Shown here one piece after another: positions 33,301-39,791 of a DNA stretch of 46,426 nt. A program made the position numbers and the translations under genes. The stretch is from Haloglomus irregulare (lineage in GTDB: Archaea > Halobacteriota > Halobacteria > Halobacteriales > Haloarculaceae). Numbering within the stretch: position 1 is the first letter of the stretch; every line of letters begins with the position of its first letter. Where the stretch lies: NCBI RefSeq assembly GCF_007421925.1, contig NZ_QMDX01000016.1:1-46426 (forward strand), written 5' to 3'. The notes under the pieces were generated by a model. That model saw only the letters and a program-made list of their open reading frames with translations. It ran no database searches and was not told the DNA's origin.

Positions 33301-36300
33301 CGGGCACTGCACCTGCTGTACGGTTCCGGGTCCTCGGTCGCGGGGTCGACCAGCGCCGAGGTCACGGGGCTGGACGGGAGCCTGGACCTCCGATACCACT
33401 CGGTCCACGCCGGCGACGCGGCGGACGCCAGGCGCCCCGTGACGTACGTGGCCATCGAGACGGCCGAGACGGTCCCCACGCCCGCCGTCGGGGTCGTCGA
33501 TTCCGGGCAGCGCTCGGAAGGCGGGACGGAGACGGTATCGACCGGCTTCCGCCCCGGCCTCGTCGAGGTCGTCGCGCTCCCGTCGGTCGACGCGACCGGG
33601 AGCGCGAGCGGCGCCGCGACCGGCGGCTGGTCCCACGGCGTCGCCACGGGCGTCGCCGACCAGGGGGCGGTGAGCCACGTGACGCGCCCGGGCGCCGACG
33701 CGTCCGCAGGCGGCCACGAACGCGGCGAGGCCGTCTCGCTGGCCGCGCTCGGCGGGGACGGCGCCGTCACCGGCCGGGACGAGGTCCGGGTCTCGAACGT
33801 CTCCGACGACGGGTTCACGCTCACGTTCTCGGCGGTCGCCGACGGCGACCAGCCACTCCTGTACCGGGTGTGGCCGGCCGAGCCCGAGGCGGTCCGCCAC
33901 GTGGTCGACGCGGACCTGACGCTGGACGACCTCGAACTGTCGCCGCTGGACGCGCTCTACCTCACCCAGCAGAACGAGCAGTCCGGGGCGTCACAGCTGG
34001 AACAGCACACGCAGTACCACCTGTTCCGGCACCGGCCCGACCGGGCGCCGGGGGCGCTCCCGGTGCCCGACGAGGCGACCGTCCGGCTGCAGTTCCAGGA
34101 GCTGTCGCCGTCGGCATCCGGCCCGGACCCGCTGACGGTGGCGGAGTTCCTGGAGGTGACGAGGGCCGTCCGCGAGGTCGTACAGGACGGGCGCGCGCTG
34201 GACGCGGGAGATCTGGCGCATCCGGGCAGCGAGACCGACTCGGGCCACACGGACCGGAGCGCGACCGAACTCGCCTCGCGCGCGGACACGGCGCAGTCGG
34301 CGCTGGCCGCGACCGGCGCACTCGTCGACAACCGCGTGGCGCGACTGACGGCGCCGGAGGGCGAGACACCGCTCCACGAGGACGTGGCCGCACTCCACGA
34401 CGACCTCCACGGGTTCCTCGACGCGGCCCCCGTCGACGGCGTCGGCCCCGCGGCGAGCCGCGCGAACGACGCGATGCAGGCCGACGACGACGCGCTCGCG
34501 AGCGAACTGCGGGCGCTGGACGCCACTCTCCCCGCCGGCCCGCACCGTGCGGCGAACGTCGAGGCCGACCTCGTGGCCACGCCCGCTCCGGGCCAGGCCA
34601 TCGCGGGCGAGGCGGGCGTCGCGAACGCGGCCGTGGAGGTCCGGGCCTGGAGCCGGTCCGCCGGGACGTGGTTCGAGCGGGCCGAGACCGACGAGACCGA
34701 CGGAGACGGGCGGTTCCGGGTCGACCTGGACTTCGGTGACGTCCGCCCCGGCACCGGCTTCACGGTGACGGTGACGACGACGGACGACGGACAGCTCCGG
34801 TCGGTCGCGACCGGCCGGGTCGCCTTCCCCGCCGATGCGGTGGCAGTCACGGCTGCGAGCGGCCAGTCCATCGCGGGCACGGGCCCGCCGGAGGCCGACG
34901 TTGAGGTATCCGTCGAGACGGCCGACGGCACCACCCTCCGCCCGTCGGCGGGCGTGACGACCGACCGACTGGGCGCGTTCGACGTCACCGTCGACCTCTC
35001 GGGCCTGGGCCCGTGGTCGGTTGTCGAGCTGACGGCGACGCGGAGCGGCGATACGGTCGCCGAGACGACGGCCTACGTCGAGCCGGACCCCGCGGCGGCC
35101 GTCGAGTCGGGTGCCGTCCTCCCGCGACTGCTCTGGCTGGCCGAGCACGCCGGCTCGTTCGACCCGTACCGGCCGGACGCGCCGGCGGGACGGCTCCACG
35201 GGCGCGTCACGAACGGGGTCGACTGGCCGGCCGTCGACGACGAGCGCGGGCTGTTCCAGGAGGTCCACGGCGATTCCAGCGACGACCGGCCCACCCAGGC
35301 CGACATCGACACCGTCGCGGCGCTGCTCGCGGACGGGAACGACGCGGCGCTGGAGTCGCTCGACCTCACGGCCGTCGACGCGGCCATCCAGCGCGCGCTG
35401 ACGCCGGTGAAACGGCTCCGGGTCGACGACCTGTTCGACGTGACCGGGCGGCCGGACCGGAGCGCACCGCTCCGGCTCTGGCACGACCGGGCGGCCGGCA
35501 CCGACCCGGCCGTGGTCGGTCAGTTCGCCAGCATCGCCGCCCGCCCCGAATACGCCTTCGAGGACAGCTTCGACGCGACCCTGTCCCCGGCGTTCGAGTC
35601 GTTCCTCCGCGACGAGGCCGACGGGGTCCTCCCGGACGGCGACGCCGACGCAGAGCGGCTGGTCCGGTACCTGTCGGCCCTCCTCGATTACCTGCCGTCG
35701 GTGCTCGCGGATCCCGACTTCGCCGGGCGACTCCAAGACCCCGCCGGGTTCGCGCGGAACCTCCGGCTGCTCCTGTGCCAGCCCGAGGCGTTCCCCGAGG
35801 ACGAGCAGGGGGCGTTCGCGGCGGACCTCCGACGGCTCGTCCGGCGACCCCTGCTCGACCGGCTGGCCGCCATCGACGACGTGGCCGACGACGCCGGTGT
35901 CGAGCCCCCGTACCACAACTTGGACTACCAGCTCCTCGACCGGGGGCGGGAGGAGGAGACGTCCGACGGCGAGGCGTCCACCGATGTGACGCCCAGCGAC
36001 GAGACAGACGACGACGCGCTCTGGATGGAGCGCATCAAGACCGACATCGAGTACCGAGACCTGGGTCGACTCGGGGACGACGGACCCGACACGTTCGACC
36101 TCTCGAACGCGTTCGCCCCCGGCGACTCGCCGGCCGGCGACCCCGTCACCGACCTCCGTGTGCTGCTGGCAGCGTTCCACCGGAACGGGCTGGACGAGTA
36201 CCTGTTCGCCGTCGGGCCGGCGGCCGACCTCTCGCCGGAGTCGCCGCTCGACGCCGGGGATGCGGGTCCGACGCCCGGCGGGGGCGGGTCCTGGCGCTGG

Positions 36301-37494
36301 GGCGCGTTCAGCACCGAGATGGACGGGCGACTGGACACGCTCGCGACGATGACGGCGACCCAGCTCGGCCACCTGCGGGCCGGGCGCGAGGCCGGCGCCT
36401 TCGCCCTCGCGTTCCGCCGTGGGCTGCTCGAGACGCTCCGCCGCGGGATGCTCCGGGCCTCGTACTTCGGCATCCACGGGAGCACGCCGGGGTCGCCGGC
36501 CGGCGGCAGCCCCGACGACCTCGCGGCGCTGGTCCCGCAGGCCGAGGCCGTCCTCGAGCGGGTCGCGGAGCGACACGACGCAGCCGCCGCACTCGCCCCC
36601 ACGCCGCCCGGAGGACCCGGCCCGGAGCCGACGGTCGAGGGGCAGCGCGAGCGGCTGGAGGCCGTCTTCGGCGAGGAGTTCCGCGTGCTGCCGCCGTTCA
36701 CGCCGACCAACGGGAACGAACTCGACGCGACGTTCGCCCGGAGCACGGCGCTCCAGGGTGGCGACCCGCTGGCCGCGGAGACGTGGCTCCAGCGGGTCGC
36801 CCGGCTGCGCGAGAAGCCGGCGACGTTCCGCCGGGCGCTGAGCTACGCGGAGGCCGTCTCCGGCCAGCGCTACCGCGACCTCGAGGTGGGGCAGGTGCCC
36901 CACCGCGCCGACGACCTGTGGGCCGGGCTCGACGACGAGCAGCCCGACCCCGGGCGGCTGTCGCTGGTCGCGCAGTACGCGACCGCGTTCGACGGCGAGT
37001 TCTCGACCGGCCAGCTGACCGGGCTGTTCGTCGACGAACTCGTCGAGCACGTCCCGACGGCGACCCAGGAGACGGGCGTCGCGCTGAACTACGACGACCC
37101 GGCGGCCGCCGCGCCCCAGTCGCTCCTGCTCGCGATGCCGCCCGAGGACGGCGAGTGGAGCGAGGACGCCCTTCGGACGGTCATGGCCGACACGATGGAG
37201 CTGTTCAAGCTTCGGATGGTCGACCTGGAGGATCTCGACGACTTCGGGCCGCTGCTCCCGATGCTGTCGTTCCCGCGGAACGAGCCGATGGAGGACAGCC
37301 TCCCGGACGCGCCGTCCATCGACGTGGACCGCATCGGCGAGTACCAGTCCATCGCCCGTGAGATCCGGGCACAGTACCGGAGCTACCTGCGACAGATACA
37401 GGGGATGGAGCTGTTCGGACGGTACGACGACCTCGGGGCCTGGAGCAGCACCGTCCGCACCGGCGGGCTGGACCTCGGAGGTGATGGTTCGTGA
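27358..37494 (+). CDS. Giant hypothetical protein of the operon (3378 aa)
   Basis: It starts with a GTG overlapping the previous TGA. Backbone motifs include LLPVRLETRFV near residue 200, LRIRVYPDQVHIDSHEPEL near 230, PPLRVGRQPYGVLPVASL near 735, and a Cys cluster CTC ... GGCG near 1230. At about 1755-2185 lies an inserted triple strand-rich module (ETGTFTTPTEPGTVSVSL, DDRALHLLYG, GGWSHGVATG) homologous to the C-terminal part of the convergent PKD protein. At about 2397-2577 come two Ig-like or carboxypeptidase-regulatory-like domains. The rest is helical. I recall bacterial proteins with the same PVRLETRF and RVGRQPYGVLP motifs, without function. No signal peptide, membrane segment or enzymatic motif is seen. 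A cytosolic scaffold or shell role is inference. Confidence 0.78.
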   Translation: MSESARETVATHRADLACAESELSQASAVCSRLETRQDRTERGVAGDDAGTAVETFRRWLKGGSHPGSLAYLTEPLVDGDDGTVSVVDASLSPTTSDVRSLVADLRAYATGGNVDSDALASSFETLLTDGSTDDVAALVSLFEHVVSAARGARDEARAALNNAFADDGSLPDDGRGAKQQYLDTLDDDLSLLGEEPVALLPVRLETRFVSPNDGPGDERYNRTEPTASELRIRVYPDQVHIDSHEPELTADEETWAENFWATVWFACHASQPATATLTRDRRATEPIDRTMVDTDAPVLGYRDAGGSEPTTTAGETVPVWTVPYDPDRLPDAVRERGVVADLADGLAGFSTDDVTRYRELKERAWGQLVDRFGEERGAYLVHELAPTTDAETMLAGWTDGSAPWPRPQGSSVDPTTGSPPANPNVPALALPTAERRPGSWARQPRARLLPDRWLAIGTWRRPGNGEDASTSTVQATSTAVREPLAVGPSSERVGVDAPADEAATNRNVPEGMEWMVDYEAAERAGMALRITPDDLGGTDPADVVFEELVVVGVRGSMTGAESTDAIADLLESHRYTDGLTFLERGTPTNNSDRDAGYSPAADAAKSLDVACGPPLASFGDFTDGDILSRALGIASPGDDHVFAHVEGAGARTGATARQLNSVLWPATIGYYLQNLLTPNRLTGLPSIWAGQESWGEQVQPESFPDAPLRALGESMKWLDGYRRHFVKYVRSGGPFPPLRVGRQPYGVLPVASLPAADESGSLYDRIPADQLETGHGRGASVDLSERQPRDFGALVEGVDLTGGGAAGGTGEDAATSGGLAEGISASGYSAAVDEPATQVDSDVYGSAYDPVVPQTTNVRTPKAGEDSFSPDGGASVRTRQRSFRVDDQVAERVGDWVRKFGGAWRASWDDVDRLGGSDGDADGSPAEDILRRGAIGDAFVREVFTGYDAFRANVQVNQGVLDRFTNARNRDVRAMLQQNDMTELDPRLGWMIPPWDFGPGPNEPDLLQPLLVGDHPSEYLRMLYETDWQLLEGLETDLDLGRFSVDKQRVAEVLDLDIPVEALTERQLAYDVIERGPEHGKLDQLMRDAVMEGSYGDPADFPISLPDDASAGELMKAIALGGTDGLALQHSLFRQLTRFATVQAHVGGRIRLGLKWDEPLASDGVDRLLSADLDDTDPHRQRPVPDPSVHVRKGEDEDRRTVWDALHDEVPDHVGEPWAGETYLDILSCTCSPAEDPSTTYAGGCGALDDEPAADPRLREFFESLQYLERRFETDASGLERLLVETLDLASHRLDAWWTSLATRRLFEHRERQEVDLYDGAEYAFVGDQFRRGEGTEDRPANWASGSGGDGGLVAGNQSLAVDTDLFDEAAVAEEYGSLSSSQAVWSGSSGGEGAVTTDEPVTYVGGYGFVENLVSDELAAQADVPGVPSSAGGEEAEYIHTPSPQQATTASILRSARKHHDDGEGGLADLLDIDLSPGRVRAAKEVLDGIRQGRLLGDLLGYRFERRLLERTRWYRQHRSGSINLVQYKFAFRTAYPAVAGQLDHGGSGTDDPSAQSDVVDGYQLLTAWQDARDEGNEARFFRTIDAGDTTLADAVSTAEREQLVNLLDELDAIVDAVTDLLLAENVHQIGQGNFQRAGAGIDDLVKGEAVPDPQVTETPRDATGVQHRQVVLFGDEAAPTEWQYDTAAVQPTTLPTLSGTTTGLRAAADGDADPDVQMRPAGEATLNAWVGDLLPAPDRVSCAAAFEWEVDRTVETGTFTTPTEPGTVSVSLDFEPDFVVLSAAHPVGESGVAAAGPGWTHGVAYSEPGGTVVERSVSVGADLEGSEAGGRVRDDAAFAAHLHKAGGTAGDVRGHLTPTAAGFDVSFPTVTSPDGAPEGLVVSYRAYALGDAATVEVGTFTTPSATGTQSVAFDHLDDADHVFLAGGTVPTATDAARTTTGAAGLSQGAASADSGLSQHAAASSVDPASGAHVAGVRDDRALHLLYGSGSSVAGSTSAEVTGLDGSLDLRYHSVHAGDAADARRPVTYVAIETAETVPTPAVGVVDSGQRSEGGTETVSTGFRPGLVEVVALPSVDATGSASGAATGGWSHGVATGVADQGAVSHVTRPGADASAGGHERGEAVSLAALGGDGAVTGRDEVRVSNVSDDGFTLTFSAVADGDQPLLYRVWPAEPEAVRHVVDADLTLDDLELSPLDALYLTQQNEQSGASQLEQHTQYHLFRHRPDRAPGALPVPDEATVRLQFQELSPSASGPDPLTVAEFLEVTRAVREVVQDGRALDAGDLAHPGSETDSGHTDRSATELASRADTAQSALAATGALVDNRVARLTAPEGETPLHEDVAALHDDLHGFLDAAPVDGVGPAASRANDAMQADDDALASELRALDATLPAGPHRAANVEADLVATPAPGQAIAGEAGVANAAVEVRAWSRSAGTWFERAETDETDGDGRFRVDLDFGDVRPGTGFTVTVTTTDDGQLRSVATGRVAFPADAVAVTAASGQSIAGTGPPEADVEVSVETADGTTLRPSAGVTTDRLGAFDVTVDLSGLGPWSVVELTATRSGDTVAETTAYVEPDPAAAVESGAVLPRLLWLAEHAGSFDPYRPDAPAGRLHGRVTNGVDWPAVDDERGLFQEVHGDSSDDRPTQADIDTVAALLADGNDAALESLDLTAVDAAIQRALTPVKRLRVDDLFDVTGRPDRSAPLRLWHDRAAGTDPAVVGQFASIAARPEYAFEDSFDATLSPAFESFLRDEADGVLPDGDADAERLVRYLSALLDYLPSVLADPDFAGRLQDPAGFARNLRLLLCQPEAFPEDEQGAFAADLRRLVRRPLLDRLAAIDDVADDAGVEPPYHNLDYQLLDRGREEETSDGEASTDVTPSDETDDDALWMERIKTDIEYRDLGRLGDDGPDTFDLSNAFAPGDSPAGDPVTDLRVLLAAFHRNGLDEYLFAVGPAADLSPESPLDAGDAGPTPGGGGSWRWGAFSTEMDGRLDTLATMTATQLGHLRAGREAGAFALAFRRGLLETLRRGMLRASYFGIHGSTPGSPAGGSPDDLAALVPQAEAVLERVAERHDAAAALAPTPPGGPGPEPTVEGQRERLEAVFGEEFRVLPPFTPTNGNELDATFARSTALQGGDPLAAETWLQRVARLREKPATFRRALSYAEAVSGQRYRDLEVGQVPHRADDLWAGLDDEQPDPGRLSLVAQYATAFDGEFSTGQLTGLFVDELVEHVPTATQETGVALNYDDPAAAAPQSLLLAMPPEDGEWSEDALRTVMADTMELFKLRMVDLEDLDDFGPLLPMLSFPRNEPMEDSLPDAPSIDVDRIGEYQSIAREIRAQYRSYLRQIQGMELFGRYDDLGAWSSTVRTGGLDLGGDGS
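37477..37483 (+). promoter_or_regulatory. Shine-Dalgarno site GGAGGTG of the 763-aa gene
   Basis: GGAGGTG lies 7 bases before GTG 37491, inside the 3' end of the 3378-aa gene. Confidence 0.75.
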
Positions 37495-39782
37495 CCCGCT
37501 ACGGCGAGGACGTGCGGTCGGTGACGATGTGGCACCGGCTCTCGCCGACGACGCGCGACGACACGATGACGCGCGGGCTCCGCGCGGAGCTGCACGACCC
37601 GCTCTGGCTGCTGGGTCGCCAGTGGCAGGTCGGGGAGTTCGCCGGCGAGGACGCCGGCTCGCCGGTGACGCTGGAGCTGTGGTGCGACCACGACCCGATG
37701 GGACGCGTCGAACTCGCCCCCGACCGTGACGGGACGAGCCCGCGCGACTACGACCCCCACGAGGACGGACCGCTGGAGGCGATGGTGGAGCGCGAGACGG
37801 TCACCACGCCCGCCGGTGACGACCAGCCCGGGCGCGAGGTGGCGGCCGAGGCCGGCCGCTACTTCCTCGCCAGGCTCGACGCGGAGCTGTCCGGCGGCGC
37901 CCCGGCCCCGAACACGTTCGAGGGGTCGCTCCTGCTCGACCCGCCCGACGACGATACCGACACCGCCGGCGAGCGGTACCTCTCGGTGATGCGGGGCCGG
38001 GCGCTCGACGGCTACCGCCTCTACGAGCGACTCACCGCCGACGGCGACATCGCCGCGGCCGAGGACTGGACTGGCGTGAGCTGGGGCGCCGTCGACCTGC
38101 CCTATCCGGGCTCGGGGACGGCACCGGACGCCTACAAGCGCGCGGCGAAGGCGTTCGTCGACTGGTACGCCGACCTCTACGACGAACCCGCCTCGACGAG
38201 CGACCGGGCCTGGTCCGCCGACCGGATGGAGTACCAGTTCCGGGCCTCGACCGGCGCCGGGGACGCAGAGACCGTCTTCAGGGCCGACGAGTACGCCGGC
38301 GGCCGGCTGGACCGCGACGACTTCACCGTCGAGACTGACCCGGCGGCCTCCCTCGCCGGCGACGGTGCCGACGGGAGCGACCTGCCGGACCTGGACGGGA
38401 TGGCGGCCGACGACGGTGGGACGCCGGACCCGTCGACGCCGCCGGGCGAGGGGCCACCGCCGGACCTCTCGATGCTTCCGACCCGGGTGACGTTCCCCGG
38501 GATGTCCTCGCCGCGGTGGTGGGAGTTCGAGGACGGCGGGGTCAACCTCGCGAACATGACCGTCGGGCCGGGCGAGCTGGGCAAGCTCCTGGTGACGGAG
38601 TTCGCCACGCTGTACGGCAACGACTGGTTCTCCGTCCCGCTGGACGTGCCGATCGGGTCGCTGACGCGCATCACGGAGTGTCGCGTCACCGATACGTTCG
38701 GTGTGGTGGAGTCGGTGCCGCCGGCGACCGAACACACGACCGCGACGGACGACGGTACCGACCACGAGGTCGGCACGGAGGCCACGGAGGGGTCGCTCGG
38801 CGGCGCGCTCGTGGGGAGCGACGGCTGGAACGCGTTCATGCACACCGGCCTGCCGAGCCACGACCGCCCGGGGCTGCTGGTGCCACCCGTGCTGGCCGAG
38901 CACCACGAGTCCGACCCCATCGAGCGCGTCCTGCTCGCGCGCGACGAACTGGCGAACATGGCGTTCGGCATCGAACTCGTCACCGAGGACGCCGTCGGCG
39001 ACCCATTGCGCTGGCGCGAGTACAGCCGCCCGGAACTGGCCGTCGACGCCGTCTCGCCCGCGTCCGACCCCGACGACGAGTGGGTCCGGCTCGTCAACAC
39101 GGGCGAGGCGAGCCTCGATGTGGCCGGCTGGAGCGTCGGGACCGACGACGGCGACAGCTACATCTTCGGCGACGGCTCCGGCGACCCGCTCCGGCTCGAT
39201 GCCGACGAGACGCTCACGCTCACCACGGGTACCGGGACCGCCGTCGGCGACGAGTACTACTGGGGCCGGACCGACAGGGACGGGCCGGTCTGGGCGGGTG
39301 CCGACGAGGTGACCATCCGCGACGCGACCGGCGACGTGGTGGCCAACGAGTTCATCGGGACGCCGGGCGACGTGGACCCGGGCCTCCCGGACTACCGGCT
39401 CGTCACGGACGTCCGGGACCATTGGTTCCCGCTCCGGATGCGGGCCGCGGGCGCCGCCGCCGACGGCGACGCGGCGTGGGAGATCGGCGACCTCCGGTTC
39501 GAGCTATCGCGGCTCCTCGATGCCGACCCCGGCATCCCCGAGCCGGCGGGTGAGGTGCTGGAGCCCGGCCTGAAGCTGTACGACGAGGAGCTGACCCGGG
39601 CGGGGCTCGCGGTCACGCGGAGCTACCAGCTCGCCCGCTGGATCGGCGGCAGCACGCACCTCTGGTCCGGGCGTCGCGCGGGAATCGGGCGGGGCGAGGG
39701 CTCCAGCGGTCTGCGATTCGACGTGCTGCAGGAGCCGGATGTGGGCGACGCCGACGGGTCGCGAGAGGGTGGCGGCCTCTAG
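37491..39782 (+). CDS. 763-aa operon protein with lamin-tail-like domain
   Basis: The N-terminus has LHDPLWLLGRQWQVGEFAGE then DAGSPVTLEL, a motif I recall from unnamed bacterial proteins (LLxRQWQxGEFxGEDAGSP). The middle (about residues 120-500) is mixed, with a Pro/Gly/Asp linker near 300-325. At about 515-625 a lamin-tail-like Ig fold is visible: DDEWVRLVNTGEASLDVAGW, LRLDADETLTLTTGTGT and DEVTIRDATGDVVANEF. The last part (LKLYDEELTRAGLAVTRSYQ) resumes the backbone, so the lamin-tail-like domain looks inserted. No signal peptide. The GTG overlaps the previous stop, and this is the last gene of the operon, ending 9 bases before the convergent PKD gene. Confidence 0.75.
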   Translation: MTRYGEDVRSVTMWHRLSPTTRDDTMTRGLRAELHDPLWLLGRQWQVGEFAGEDAGSPVTLELWCDHDPMGRVELAPDRDGTSPRDYDPHEDGPLEAMVERETVTTPAGDDQPGREVAAEAGRYFLARLDAELSGGAPAPNTFEGSLLLDPPDDDTDTAGERYLSVMRGRALDGYRLYERLTADGDIAAAEDWTGVSWGAVDLPYPGSGTAPDAYKRAAKAFVDWYADLYDEPASTSDRAWSADRMEYQFRASTGAGDAETVFRADEYAGGRLDRDDFTVETDPAASLAGDGADGSDLPDLDGMAADDGGTPDPSTPPGEGPPPDLSMLPTRVTFPGMSSPRWWEFEDGGVNLANMTVGPGELGKLLVTEFATLYGNDWFSVPLDVPIGSLTRITECRVTDTFGVVESVPPATEHTTATDDGTDHEVGTEATEGSLGGALVGSDGWNAFMHTGLPSHDRPGLLVPPVLAEHHESDPIERVLLARDELANMAFGIELVTEDAVGDPLRWREYSRPELAVDAVSPASDPDDEWVRLVNTGEASLDVAGWSVGTDDGDSYIFGDGSGDPLRLDADETLTLTTGTGTAVGDEYYWGRTDRDGPVWAGADEVTIRDATGDVVANEFIGTPGDVDPGLPDYRLVTDVRDHWFPLRMRAAGAAADGDAAWEIGDLRFELSRLLDADPGIPEPAGEVLEPGLKLYDEELTRAGLAVTRSYQLARWIGGSTHLWSGRRAGIGRGEGSSGLRFDVLQEPDVGDADGSREGGGL

Positions 39783-39791
39783 ACACCCGCC

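Noticed and set aside
27547-33900. Very long minus-strand open frame opposite the 3378-aa gene, and similar long antisense frames at 33991-37050, 19719-23000, 14707-16752 and 37383-39422
   Set aside because: They are Arg/Pro/Val-rich shadows typical of very GC-rich coding DNA. The plus-strand frames have acidic haloarchaeal composition, recognisable motifs, Shine-Dalgarno sites and coupled junctions.
18411-39782. Contractile injection system, prophage or polyketide/peptide synthetase
   Set aside because: No sheath, tube, spike, baseplate, AAA+ ATPase, terminase, capsid, or carrier/condensation/ketosynthase motif is visible. Only the inserted module recalls tail-fibre domains.
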